NCBI RefSeq assembly: GCF_000007305.1
Contig: NC_003413.1
Location: 558,001 to 622,000 of the forward strand
Source: Pyrococcus furiosus DSM 3638
Lineage (GTDB): Archaea; Methanobacteriota_B; Thermococci; Thermococcales; Thermococcaceae
Reading direction: 5' to 3'
Length of the DNA stretch: 64,000 bases
Shown: positions 53,563 through 63,560 of the stretch, in pieces
Layout: each line of letters opens with the position of its first letter
How positions within the stretch are numbered: position 1 is the stretch's first letter
The notes under the pieces: model-generated
The model's input: only the letters and a program-made list of their open reading frames with translations
Told to the model about the DNA's origin: nothing
Databases searched by the model: none
Made by a program: the position numbers and the translations under genes

Positions 53563-56166
53563 TTAAGGAAGGACTTTTTCCCATATTCTTATTGCCATCC
53601 ACTTGTCGAGGAATTCATTGAAAGTTCCGCACTTGGGAGAATATATGCAGGCAGGACAGCCGTCTTTGCATGGACACTTCTTTATATGCTCCAAACTCCT
53701 GTACATCAGCTTTTCTACGTTCTCATACACCTGCCTAATTATTCCGCTTCCGCCTTCATTCCCATCATAGATGAAGATCACTGGCTTTCCATGGAAGTCA
53801 TCGTAGCTGTAGCCGCCTATTTCTCTCGAATCCACATGAGTCACAACTGGAGCAAGCTTTATTATATTGGGCTCAATTGCATGAAGCCCTGAGCCTATCC
53901 CATCCTTGCTGTCGATCATCTTTTTTACGGCAAATGCGAATTCTTCTCCCTTATCTTTGGCGTGGTGAAGGATGAAACTCCTTATGTAGTGTGTGGTTGC
54001 TCCCAGAAGCGTGGGGAATAGAGATTTTCTACTAATTCTGTTGTAGAGGAACATCGCGAGCTCTGGATCTATCTCAGAGGCCACTGCAAAGAATTCCCTA
54101 AACTCCTCTTCGGGAACTATCCTAATATCGTTTGGAAACTCAAGCCAGAAACCTTCAGTTTCAAACTCTCTAATGTAGGGGGTGTCAAAGAGTACCCTCG
54201 CAAACTTCCAGGATTCCCAAATGTATGGGACGATGTCAATCTCTCCCCTTAGTATCCCCTCATCTTTTAGCTCTTCTAATCTCTTAACGTGCCTTTCAAC
54301 GTCTCTTCCCCTCACGGCGTATCCAGTGTATTCGTGCCTTACTCTAAGTCTTCCGAACTTCACTTTTATTGGGCCAACAGTTTTCTCGTCTTTAACCTCA
54401 AGTATCTCAATGTTTTCAATTTTACTTGAACTAGTATCTATTTCTTCTTCGATTGGAAGAGGCCTCGCAAAAACGAAGTGGAACTTCTCAATCTTTATCT
54501 TATCAACTGCCATGTAGGGCCTTCCCCTTGAAAGGTAGACCATTCCAGGGAGTAGACTTCTGTGGAATTCTATCTCATCAACTTCCTCAACTACCATTCC
54601 TCTAACTTTGAGGTAGTTTACAAAACGGAGAAGTTCGGCTCCCCTCTTCCTCTGCAAAGCTCCCCTTATCCAGGGTTCATCCACGACTAAGAAGTAGCTT
54701 TCATCGCTCGCCGTTCTAATTGAAGAATAGACAGGAGGTCTTCTGAGTCTTATTTCTTCCTCTCCAGTTATTGGATTTCTTGTAACTTCCACGTATCCCT
54801 CCTCTACGAGGGTCTTTATGAATCTCTTCCATCTCCCCTCAATTTCTTTAATTGAGACAACTCCAAGTTCAGCTATGGCATAGTGGAGGTGCTTTTTCGC
54901 TATCTTTTCATTGTCCAAGTTAACGGGGATTTTCTCCACTAGGCCCTTTTCTATTCCCTCAACGAGCTCATCGAAATGTTCTTTGTAATAGTAGTCCAAT
55001 CCATTTCTTCTCAAAATTATCCCGTTTATTGCAATTCTATTTGGATCCCTTCCGGCCCTACCAAATCTTTGAATTAGTGAAAACAATCCATCTGAAGGAA
55101 TCCCATAGTTTATTACTGCATCTAAATCTCCAATGTCAATTCCCAACTCGAGTGCATTTGTCGTTAGGAGAACTGTGAGGTTGCCCTCCCTAAAGTCTCT
55201 CTCTATTAGAAACCTTTCCCTCTTAGTTAGCGTCCCTTTGTATGTTGTGATCCTATCAAAAGCATCTGAGAACAGGAAAAGCCTCATGATTCTTTCTGTC
55301 CCCTTTCTGGAGTCAAAAAATACCAAGGTCTTTATGTTCTTTCTAGTTAGTCTCTCAACAATTTGCTTGATTAGTTGTTCTCCAGTAAACCTTCTTGGCT
55401 CAAACATGACTATAATTCTTCTCGGGCTTGGACTTCCAGCTTCCTTGACCTCCTCAAATTCAGTCTCAAAAAATTGTTCAGCAAATTCTTTGGGGTTTCT
55501 CAAAGTTGCTGAAAGGGCAAGTATTTGGGGGCTTGAACTTAATCTCTTAAGCCTGAGAAAGAGTCTCTTGAAAACATAAGCAACATTTGTTCCAAAGATC
55601 CCCCTATAAACGTGCAATTCGTCCACGACAAGAAGTCTAAGCCCCTTTAAAAGCCAGAAATAATCCCTCCACCTGGGAAGAATGTGATGATGAAGCATAT
55701 CGGGTGTCGTGAAGATTACGTTTGGTTTGCTCCTAATGATTTCTCTTCTCTTTTCCCATTCCGTATCTCCAGTTAAGACTTCTGCTCGAACTCTTTTTCC
55801 ACAAATCTCCTCAAAGATAGTGTTTTCTTTTTCGAATTTTTCCATTTGGTTGTTTATTAAGGCTCTTGTTGGGTAGATTAAGAGAAAAGTTGAGGACGGG
55901 CTTGACAGTATTTCGTCAAAGATAAACAACCTAAATATCTCGCTTTTCCCACTAGCTGTGGGCGTTGAAACAACTACGTTTTTCCCTGAATACAGCTTTT
56001 CTAGGGCTTTAACTTGGTGAGAATAAAGTCTAAATCCGAGCCTCTTAACTAACTCATTAACTTCTTCATTCCTGAATTTGAACTCCCCATACTCTCCCCT
56101 CTTTGGGGGAATCTCGTGAAGTCCAACGATTTCACTCTCTAATCCCTTGAACAGCTCCTCAATCAT
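53563..56166 (-). CDS. DEAD/DEAH helicase with C-terminal DUF1998 (MrfA/YprA-like)
   Basis: The 867-residue SF2 helicase has Walker A STPTASGKSEIF (near residue 70), DELH box LLVVDELHVYRG (near 183), LALSATLRNP (motif III) and QRFGRAGRDPN (motif VI). The C-terminal region ends with a four-Cys cluster CPCKDGCPACIYSPKCG of the DUF1998/MZB type. Bacterial MrfA repairs mitomycin-type DNA damage, so a repair role is likely. Its start overlaps by 4 bp the stop of the UPF0282 gene, so both are read together. It is not part of the mannosylglycerate pathway. Confidence 0.92.
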   Translation of the reverse strand: MIEELFKGLESEIVGLHEIPPKRGEYGEFKFRNEEVNELVKRLGFRLYSHQVKALEKLYSGKNVVVSTPTASGKSEIFRLFIFDEILSSPSSTFLLIYPTRALINNQMEKFEKENTIFEEICGKRVRAEVLTGDTEWEKRREIIRSKPNVIFTTPDMLHHHILPRWRDYFWLLKGLRLLVVDELHVYRGIFGTNVAYVFKRLFLRLKRLSSSPQILALSATLRNPKEFAEQFFETEFEEVKEAGSPSPRRIIVMFEPRRFTGEQLIKQIVERLTRKNIKTLVFFDSRKGTERIMRLFLFSDAFDRITTYKGTLTKRERFLIERDFREGNLTVLLTTNALELGIDIGDLDAVINYGIPSDGLFSLIQRFGRAGRDPNRIAINGIILRRNGLDYYYKEHFDELVEGIEKGLVEKIPVNLDNEKIAKKHLHYAIAELGVVSIKEIEGRWKRFIKTLVEEGYVEVTRNPITGEEEIRLRRPPVYSSIRTASDESYFLVVDEPWIRGALQRKRGAELLRFVNYLKVRGMVVEEVDEIEFHRSLLPGMVYLSRGRPYMAVDKIKIEKFHFVFARPLPIEEEIDTSSSKIENIEILEVKDEKTVGPIKVKFGRLRVRHEYTGYAVRGRDVERHVKRLEELKDEGILRGEIDIVPYIWESWKFARVLFDTPYIREFETEGFWLEFPNDIRIVPEEEFREFFAVASEIDPELAMFLYNRISRKSLFPTLLGATTHYIRSFILHHAKDKGEEFAFAVKKMIDSKDGIGSGLHAIEPNIIKLAPVVTHVDSREIGGYSYDDFHGKPVIFIYDGNEGGSGIIRQVYENVEKLMYRSLEHIKKCPCKDGCPACIYSPKCGTFNEFLDKWMAIRIWEKVLP

Positions 56167-57095
56167 TTTTGCTCTCCCAGCTCTTTTAGGAATTTGACTA
56201 TCCCTTTTGGTAATTCAACATCTTTTCCCTTTTCAAACTCGTGGAGCTCTTTTCTATAAGCTTCTAGGGGTGCATTTTCTCTGCCCAGGAACTCGGCAAA
56301 TGTTAGAGGTCTCTTATCTAGGGAGTTGAAGAACTCCTCATAACCTTTGTCCCTCACTATGTGATGGTCAATTATCAGCTCTGCGTTGGTCTCATTTATT
56401 ATCCTGTTTATTAGTTCTCGCCCAATGTCTCTCACGTTTCCTACTCTATGTGTTAGATACGTGGGTGGACCTCCGGCAATTAGGAGATCTGGATTTTTCT
56501 CTATTATCCACTTCACGGCCTTTTCGTTGATAAGTTGAGTATCACTCGCATGTATCACACTTTTCTTTCCATCATCAATGAGAACCATCACTACAAACCC
56601 AAGCTTCGATCCTTCCCTTCCGTGAGGGACTGGTGGGGAGAACTCAATCTTAAAGTCGCCGAAGTCGAAGGTTTTCGAATCCCCATACTCGATCTTTTTT
56701 GCAATCCCTTCAACGTTCTTTAGGAATTCGTGAGCTCTCCTTTTTTGGCTTGCATTTATATTCTGGGTTGGATGCTTTATCAGAAGTATTTTTCCTGAAT
56801 ACAACTCCTTTGCTATCTCTGGGGAGGAACTTTCGTAAATTCCCTCAAAGAAGGGAGTATGGTGATCATAGTGGTAGTGGGAGATGGTAATTACATCAGC
56901 TTTTTTTGCGAACTCCTGTATTTTACTTCTGGCAAGTTGGAGGGCTGCCATTTCAGAGTTTGCTGGGCTTAATGAGTATCTTTTTGGCCCTAGTGCTGCC
57001 CCTGGGTCTATTAGAATCCCCCTCTTTCCTACCTTAACGAATACTGCTAAGCTTCTGACTCCCAAACTCTCGGAAGCTATGGGAATTATCTTCAT
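56163..57095 (-). CDS. UPF0282 metallo-beta-lactamase fold protein
   Basis: The 310-residue protein has the metallo-beta-lactamase signature TISHYHYDHHTPF (near residue 75), a later HASDTQL for the bridging metal site and IIDHHIVRDKGY near the C-terminus. It belongs to the archaeal UPF0282 family, whose substrate is unknown. The coupling to a repair-type helicase suggests nucleic-acid hydrolysis, but this is an inference. The start at 57095 follows TAGGGGTTAAGC. Confidence 0.88.
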   Translation of the reverse strand: MKIIPIASESLGVRSLAVFVKVGKRGILIDPGAALGPKRYSLSPANSEMAALQLARSKIQEFAKKADVITISHYHYDHHTPFFEGIYESSSPEIAKELYSGKILLIKHPTQNINASQKRRAHEFLKNVEGIAKKIEYGDSKTFDFGDFKIEFSPPVPHGREGSKLGFVVMVLIDDGKKSVIHASDTQLINEKAVKWIIEKNPDLLIAGGPPTYLTHRVGNVRDIGRELINRIINETNAELIIDHHIVRDKGYEEFFNSLDKRPLTFAEFLGRENAPLEAYRKELHEFEKGKDVELPKGIVKFLKELGEQK

Positions 57096-57153
57096 GCTTA
57101 ACCCCTAAAGAATAGAGGGTGGCAAGATTTATAATAATAAGGGGAGAAAGAAG

Positions 57154-58101
57154 TCAGAATTTAATTCCTCCCATGACAAGAGCAAGGACTGCCTTTTGGG
57201 CGTGCAGTCTATTCTCTGCCTGATCCCACACAACGCTGTTTGGACTGTCAATTACGTCATCAGTTACCTCTTCTCCCCTGTGTGCTGGGAGACAGTGCAT
57301 GAACATGTAGTCGGGCTTCGCATGTTTAACTAAATCTTTGTTAACTTGGAATGGTCTGAAGATCTTCCTTCTCTCCTCAGCCTCAGCTTCTTGACCCATT
57401 GAGGCCCAAACGTCGGTGTAGATTACATCTGCATCCTTAACGGCCTTAACCGGATCGTGGAGAAGCTCAAAGCTTCCTCCGCTTTCAGCGGCGTTCTGCT
57501 CGGCCCACTTGATTACTTTTTCATCTGGCTCATAACCTTCAGGTGTTGCAACTACGACATCTGCTCCAAGCTTTGTTCCTGCAATCATCAAGGAGTGAGC
57601 AACGTTGTTTCCATCACCAACATAAACTACCTTAACTCCCTTGATAGTTCCCTTCTTCTCCCAAATTGTCATGTAATCAGCCAAAGCCTGGCATGGGTGG
57701 GAGAAGTCGCTTAAACCATTTATCACTGGAACGGTTGCGTATTTGGCCAAATCTTCTACATCCTTGTGATCGTAAACTCTTGCCATTATTGCATCAACGT
57801 ATCTGCTGAGAACTCTTGCAGTGTCAGCTATTGTTTCTCCTCTCCTAAGCTGGAGGTCTTGGGCATTTAAGTAGAGGGCATGGCCTCCCAGGTGAGCCAT
57901 TGCCACTTCAAAACTAACTCTTGTTCTAGTTGAAGGCTTCTGGAATATCATTGCCAATGTCTTCCCTTCGAGAAGCCTGTGGGGTTTTCCTATCTTTTGC
58001 CAAATCTTAAACATCTTTGCTGTTTCAAGAATTGTCCAGATTTCTTCGGCTGTATAGTCTTGAAGACAGAGAAGATCTCTTCCTGCCAAGCTAACTACCA
58101 T
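57154..58101 (-). CDS. argF: Ornithine carbamoyltransferase
   Basis: This enzyme makes citrulline from ornithine and carbamoyl phosphate in the arginine pathway. The 315-residue protein has the carbamoyl-phosphate motif STRTRVSFE (near residue 57), SRYVDAIMAR, DGLSDFSHPCQALAD-like residues (NGLSDFSHPCQALAD near 130) and the ornithine-site MHCLPAHRG (near 270). In Pyrococcus it is known to channel heat-labile carbamoyl phosphate from a carbamate kinase-like enzyme. The ribosome site is GGTGATGAAG. The gene is single, about 3.4 kb from pyrBI. Confidence 0.97.
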   Translation of the reverse strand: MVVSLAGRDLLCLQDYTAEEIWTILETAKMFKIWQKIGKPHRLLEGKTLAMIFQKPSTRTRVSFEVAMAHLGGHALYLNAQDLQLRRGETIADTARVLSRYVDAIMARVYDHKDVEDLAKYATVPVINGLSDFSHPCQALADYMTIWEKKGTIKGVKVVYVGDGNNVAHSLMIAGTKLGADVVVATPEGYEPDEKVIKWAEQNAAESGGSFELLHDPVKAVKDADVIYTDVWASMGQEAEAEERRKIFRPFQVNKDLVKHAKPDYMFMHCLPAHRGEEVTDDVIDSPNSVVWDQAENRLHAQKAVLALVMGGIKF

Positions 58102-58201
58102 TCTTCATCACCAAATTTAACTCACCTGGGATTTTAATAACCCTTTCGTCGGAAAATAATGAAGTTACATGAAAAGCTTTCTAAATTTTTCTTGCTCCAC
58201 T

Positions 58202-59011
58202 TTACATTTTTCTAGGAGCAAATTGCTCAAGTATCTCTTTTGGGGCACCTGCAATCTCAACTAAATACTCTGCCTCTACAACGTGAAGTTTCCCTGGAAC
58301 TATTAGAACATGAGGTTGCTTTCCAAAGTCTTCCTTTATCATATCTTTTACGTATCCAGCCCTAATTGTTGGGTTGAGCGAGCCAGCCCTTCCAAGGACA
58401 ACCACCAAAGTGTTGGGAGTGAAAACATTCTCTCCCCTCATTTCCTCTACCTTAAGTAGGAGTTCCATGGCCTCATTTGCGGTCATGTACTTCCCCTTCT
58501 CGGCCTTTATGTCAAGGAAGAGGAGAGTATGAAGTCCTCTCTCTAAGTTCTCTTTAACTACATCGTAGTAGCTAGTGGGGAACCAATTCCCCTCTGGATA
58601 GGCTACTGTGGCACTCTTTCCAAACTTATATATATGCAATCCAGTTATTGCCACAGCTGAATAAATGCTTGGGGCGTGAATAACATAGCTCTCCACACCC
58701 ATTCTCTTCGCCCTTATCCTCAGCTCTGCGTGGGTAGTAGCCACCATGGGATCCCCAGCGGTTAGGAATGCTACTTCTTTTTCCTTGGCCTCTGGGAGGA
58801 CTATTTTTTCGAAGTTCATTTCCACATCCTCTCTATTGAGGACTATTATCTTTTTCCCAATTACCTCTTCGATTTTCTCAAGCGTAGTTCCAGCCATAAG
58901 AGAGGTGTAGAATTCTGCATACACCTTATCGCACCTTTTTGCAATCTCCAATCCTTTGAGCGTTATGTCTTTCTCATCATATAACCCAAGTCCAATAAAG
59001 TATAGGGGCAT
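58202..59011 (-). CDS. dph5: Diphthine synthase
   Basis: Dph5 methylates the modified histidine of elongation factor 2 with S-adenosylmethionine on the way to diphthamide. The 269-residue tetrapyrrole-methylase fold protein begins MPLYFIGLGLYDEKDITLKG and has FLTAGDPMVATTHAEL (near residue 85), HAPSIYSAVAITGLHIYKFG and VVLGRAGSLNPTIRAG. ATG 59011 overlaps the preceding gene's stop as TAATG, behind GGAGGTGGATTTA. Confidence 0.96.
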   Translation of the reverse strand: MPLYFIGLGLYDEKDITLKGLEIAKRCDKVYAEFYTSLMAGTTLEKIEEVIGKKIIVLNREDVEMNFEKIVLPEAKEKEVAFLTAGDPMVATTHAELRIRAKRMGVESYVIHAPSIYSAVAITGLHIYKFGKSATVAYPEGNWFPTSYYDVVKENLERGLHTLLFLDIKAEKGKYMTANEAMELLLKVEEMRGENVFTPNTLVVVLGRAGSLNPTIRAGYVKDMIKEDFGKQPHVLIVPGKLHVVEAEYLVEIAGAPKEILEQFAPRKM

Positions 59012-59838
59012 TAAATCCACCTCCTAATTTCTTCTCCCCTCGATATCGACCTGCTCTCATACCCAAACCCATTTAATATCTTCGCAAATGACTGCGCGTG
59101 GCCAAAGATTGTGAACACTTTCTCTGGGTCGACCTTCTCAACTATCCTAATTAGCTCCCAAAAGTCGGCGTGATTGCTTAGCTTTACTTTTCCAAAACCA
59201 GAAACAAGAATGCCTTTGGATGATGACACTATAACTTCTCCTTCATTATCAGTTCTAAGCCCGATCCCAAATTTTGAGTAGACCCTCGAAACTTTCAAAA
59301 TTTCCCTATCAACTCTGGGAGTGTATCCATGGGCGTTAAGGATGGCAATTATTTCCTGGGCTTTTCCATATGGATTTGCCTGGATGATGGGTATCTTCCC
59401 TCTGTCAAGTTGATCCTCCACATACCATATAATCTCTTTCTCTACTTTCCTTGGTTCTGGGAAGGAATACATGGGGACACCAAAAGTCGCTTCTATTATT
59501 AAAAAGTCAGCTTTTGGGATCTTTGCTCTCTCAGCAGTTCTTAACCTCTCAAGCTTTATATCTCCAGTATAGTAGAGGGTTCCCTCATCCAACCAAATTT
59601 TAATTCCAGCGGAGCCGAGCATGTGGCCAGAAGGATAGAGTTTTGCCTTGTAATCTCCGATGTAGAACCTCTTTCCATATTCGACCTGGGAATATAGAGT
59701 GGAGTTCCTCAAATGACTCAAGAATATTGTAGGTTTTGTGGCGTATACAATCTTCCCGCTTGCAAAGTGATCTGTGTGAGCGTGACTCTGAAAGGCAACT
59801 TTACCTTTCCAGTCAAATCCTACCACATCGAACTTCAT
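59011..59838 (-). CDS. Metallo-beta-lactamase exonuclease-like protein (mRNA 3'-end processing factor family)
   Basis: The 275-residue protein has SHAHTDHFASG (near residue 20), PSGHMLGSAGIKI (near 75), YYTGDIKLER and FTIFGHAQSF, the histidine and aspartate set of beta-CASP-related enzymes. Archaeal relatives are called mRNA 3'-end processing factor-like exonucleases. It lacks the N-terminal KH domains of the larger aCPSF proteins. I use ATG 59838 (MKFDVVGFDWKG); a longer frame would cross the divergent gene's start. It is translationally linked to dph5. Confidence 0.88.
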   Translation of the reverse strand: MKFDVVGFDWKGKVAFQSHAHTDHFASGKIVYATKPTIFLSHLRNSTLYSQVEYGKRFYIGDYKAKLYPSGHMLGSAGIKIWLDEGTLYYTGDIKLERLRTAERAKIPKADFLIIEATFGVPMYSFPEPRKVEKEIIWYVEDQLDRGKIPIIQANPYGKAQEIIAILNAHGYTPRVDREILKVSRVYSKFGIGLRTDNEGEVIVSSSKGILVSGFGKVKLSNHADFWELIRIVEKVDPEKVFTIFGHAQSFAKILNGFGYESRSISRGEEIRRWI

Positions 59839-59886
59839 CGAAATCCTAATATCTCCGACCAGGTAATATATCCTTCGGTGGTCCAA

Positions 59887-61035
59887 ATGTTCAACCCCCT
59901 TGAGGAGGCCATGAAGATTAAGGACGAAATCATCTCCTGGAGAAGAGACTTCCACATGTACCCAGAACTAGGTTACGAAGAGGAGAGAACTTCCAGAATA
60001 GTTGAGGAACACCTAAAAGAGTGGGGGTATAAGATAAAGAGAGTAGGAACGGGAATAATTGCTGACATTGGGAGTGGAGAAAAAACTGTGGCCTTAAGAG
60101 CAGATATGGATGCTCTCCCAATTCAAGAGGAGAACGAAGTCCCATACAAATCTAGAGTTCCTGGGAAAATGCATGCTTGTGGTCATGATGCTCACACCGC
60201 AATGCTTCTAGGAGCAGCGAAGATAATTGCGGAGCATGAAGAAGAGCTAAACAATAGGGTTAGGCTAATCTTCCAGCCTGCTGAAGAAGGGGGCAATGGA
60301 GCACTAAAAATGATAGAAGGAGGAGCATTAGAGGATGTAGACGCTATTTTCGGCCTTCACGTTTGGGCAGAGCTGGAGTCTGGTATAATTGGACTTAGAA
60401 AGGGCCCATTCCTTGCAGGTGTTGGAAAGTTCAACGTGAAAATAATTGGGAAAGGAGGGCATGGGGCAGCTCCTCAATATGCAATAGACCCAGTTCCAGC
60501 GGTAGCGGAGGCAATTTTAGCTCTCCAAAGGATAGTTGCCAGGGAGATTGACCCGCTAGAAAGTGCAGTGGTTACGGTAGGGAAAGTTCAGGGTGGAACG
60601 GCTTTCAACGTAATTCCAGAAAGTGTGGAGTTTGAGGGGACTTTCAGGTTCTTCACGGAGGAACTTGGAGGGTTCATAAGAAAGAGAATTTCTGAAATTG
60701 TAAGTGAGGTTGCAAAGGCTCACAGGTGTAGAGCTGAAGTCAAGACTGAAATTCTAGGCCCTCCCACAATAAACGATGACAGAATGGTTGAGTTCGTAAG
60801 GGAAGTTGCCCAGGGACTCGGGCTGAAAGTGGGAGAAGTTAAGAAGACTTTAGGTGGAGAAGACTTTGCCTTCTATCTCCAGAGAGTACCTGGGGCATTT
60901 ATAGCTTTAGGAATTAGAAATGAAAAGAAGGGGATAATCTACCCACACCACAACCCAAGGTTTGACGTCGATGAGGACATTCTTCCCCTGGGAACTGCAC
61001 TGGAAGTTGCCTTGGCCTTCAACTTTAGAGGTTAG
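59887..61035 (+). CDS. M20 family metallo-carboxypeptidase/aminoacylase
   Basis: This M20D amidohydrolase is expected to release amino acids from N-acyl or short peptide substrates with Zn or Co. The 382-residue protein has RADMDALPIQEEN (near residue 75), the metal motif ACGHDAHTAMLLG (near 97), FQPAEEGGNGA (near 135), LHVWAELESG and the C-terminal GGEDFAFYLQ. I take ATG 59887 (MFNPLEEAMK); ATG 59911 with GAGGAGG before it is also possible. It is divergent from the beta-lactamase-fold gene (48 bp apart), and its end overlaps pyrI by 11 bp. Confidence 0.92.
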   Translation: MFNPLEEAMKIKDEIISWRRDFHMYPELGYEEERTSRIVEEHLKEWGYKIKRVGTGIIADIGSGEKTVALRADMDALPIQEENEVPYKSRVPGKMHACGHDAHTAMLLGAAKIIAEHEEELNNRVRLIFQPAEEGGNGALKMIEGGALEDVDAIFGLHVWAELESGIIGLRKGPFLAGVGKFNVKIIGKGGHGAAPQYAIDPVPAVAEAILALQRIVAREIDPLESAVVTVGKVQGGTAFNVIPESVEFEGTFRFFTEELGGFIRKRISEIVSEVAKAHRCRAEVKTEILGPPTINDDRMVEFVREVAQGLGLKVGEVKKTLGGEDFAFYLQRVPGAFIALGIRNEKKGIIYPHHNPRFDVDEDILPLGTALEVALAFNFRG

Positions 61036-61483
61036 CCAGTATCTCCTCTTCTTCCATTGTTCTTTCACAGTAGTGACACCTAACTTTCAATGGTTCCTTG
61101 CTGATCACGTAGAACTTTGGAGTTACATATTCGTAATGGGTTATACAGTTGGGATTGCCACACTTTAATATTCCCTCAATAACATCTGGAATCTCAACCT
61201 TAAACTTCTCAACAACCTTGTACTCTCTGATTATGTTAACGGTTGCAGTTGGAGCAACTAGCGCTATTTTGTTGACCTCTTCCTCACTCAGGAACTTGCC
61301 TTCAACCTTAACTATATCCTTTCTTCCCAGCTTTTTGCTTGGTACGTTCATAGCTAATAAAACCGCTCCTCCATTCTTCAACTCTCCAAGCCCGAGGATT
61401 TGGATAACCTTAAGGCCTTTGCCCGCTGGTATGTGGTCTATTACCGTTCCCTCCTTGATTGCGGAAACCTTAAGCTCTGCCAT
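61025..61483 (-). CDS. pyrI: Aspartate carbamoyltransferase regulatory subunit
   Basis: PyrI binds the PyrB catalytic trimers and CTP or ATP to give allosteric control. The 152-residue protein has the N-terminal nucleotide domain (VSAIKEGTVIDHIPAGKGLK) and the C-terminal zinc ribbon CGNPNC … CHYC (residues ~111-141). It begins right at the pyrB stop behind GGGGGTGATT, so the two are made in balance. Confidence 0.97.
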   Translation of the reverse strand: MAELKVSAIKEGTVIDHIPAGKGLKVIQILGLGELKNGGAVLLAMNVPSKKLGRKDIVKVEGKFLSEEEVNKIALVAPTATVNIIREYKVVEKFKVEIPDVIEGILKCGNPNCITHYEYVTPKFYVISKEPLKVRCHYCERTMEEEEILANL

Positions 61484-62443
<960 letters not shown>

Positions 62444-62501
62444 TTAAATTTATCTCTAACCATATATAGGTGAAAGTGCAATCATAGATTTGGTGGAAGG
62501 A

Positions 62502-63560
62502 ATGAGGAGGGTAATCGCATCTCTTGGAATACTTTTGCTACTCTCTCCATTGGCACTTGCCTGCTTTTTCCCAGAAGATAATTATGCGCTTGAAGTTGAG
62601 GTTGAAAAGTACAACCTAAACCCTCTACTTTCAGCTAAAAACGTGATTGTAGATGATGGAAGGATAGTTTACAGATCGCATTATCACCCTAAGCTCGTGG
62701 TGATAGTGTGGGAGGAGAAAAATAAGTTACATGTGAGAGTTCAAATACCAACCAAATTTGATGTGAGATATTCGGGGAAGTTCGAGGGCGAATTACCAAT
62801 TCTAGAGTTGGAAGGGAAAGCTAAAGCATTGGGATGGAAAGTTGAGGAAAATAAGTTCGAGAAGAACGAAAGTGTTGTTATCTTAACGCCTAAGACGGTT
62901 GAGTGCAAAAGCGATTTAGATTGTAAAGCTGGAGGATGCTCAGGAGAGCTTTGTGGCCCTAGAAATGAGAGCTTATATTCTCCCTGTGTATATAGGGAGT
63001 GGTATGAGTGCATAAAGTATACTCAGTGTGGGTGTTACTTGGGCGTTTGCACATGGAAGCCCAACGAGGAGTTCTTGAGGTGTTTGGCTAAGTACAACGT
63101 GACCTTCAAGAAGAAGTTTATAATAGAGTTTGAAGGTGACTTAGGAGAAATTGAGAGGTTCTTGGGAGTTAAAATAGAAAACGCCACAAAAAGTGAGAGG
63201 ATGAGCGTTATTCCCGAGATTGATCCATCAAAGTTAGATGCTGGCACTGCAATAGTGGAAGAGTTAAAGTGGCTTAGAAAGGCTGGCGTTGTTTACCTAG
63301 ACGATAGGGATTTGAAAGAAATAAAAGAGGTTGCAAAGTGGGGTTACGCGGGATACAATTCAAGGATAGGGTTCTATGATGAGAAGTGGATTCCCTACTC
63401 AAACTATTCCCAGGCAGAGCTGATTAAATGTGGTGGGGTGGGGATTGCATTTAACTATACTCTCCCCTCTTCTCCGCCCGAAATTCAAGAGAAGACTTGT
63501 GGGGTGGGAGTTATTCTTATATTAGCTTTGAGCGTATTAGCTTTGAGGCGGGTAAAATGA
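62502..63560 (+). CDS. Surface protein with signal peptide and CGP-CTERM-like C-terminal anchor
   Basis: The 352-residue protein begins with a signal peptide (RRVIASLGILLLLSPLALAC) and ends EKTCGVGVILILALSVLALRRVK-like: a Cys-Gly pair, a hydrophobic helix and basic residues, preceded by a Ser/Pro stretch (PSSPPEIQE). This is the layout of the CGP-CTERM sorting signal of Thermococcales. The middle has a Cys-rich block (residues ~130-190, with KSDLDCKAGGCSGELC and YTQCGCYLGVC) like a disulfide knot. ATG 62502 follows GGTGGAAGGA. The function is unknown, probably envelope-linked. Confidence 0.82.
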   Translation: MRRVIASLGILLLLSPLALACFFPEDNYALEVEVEKYNLNPLLSAKNVIVDDGRIVYRSHYHPKLVVIVWEEKNKLHVRVQIPTKFDVRYSGKFEGELPILELEGKAKALGWKVEENKFEKNESVVILTPKTVECKSDLDCKAGGCSGELCGPRNESLYSPCVYREWYECIKYTQCGCYLGVCTWKPNEEFLRCLAKYNVTFKKKFIIEFEGDLGEIERFLGVKIENATKSERMSVIPEIDPSKLDAGTAIVEELKWLRKAGVVYLDDRDLKEIKEVAKWGYAGYNSRIGFYDEKWIPYSNYSQAELIKCGGVGIAFNYTLPSSPPEIQEKTCGVGVILILALSVLALRRVK

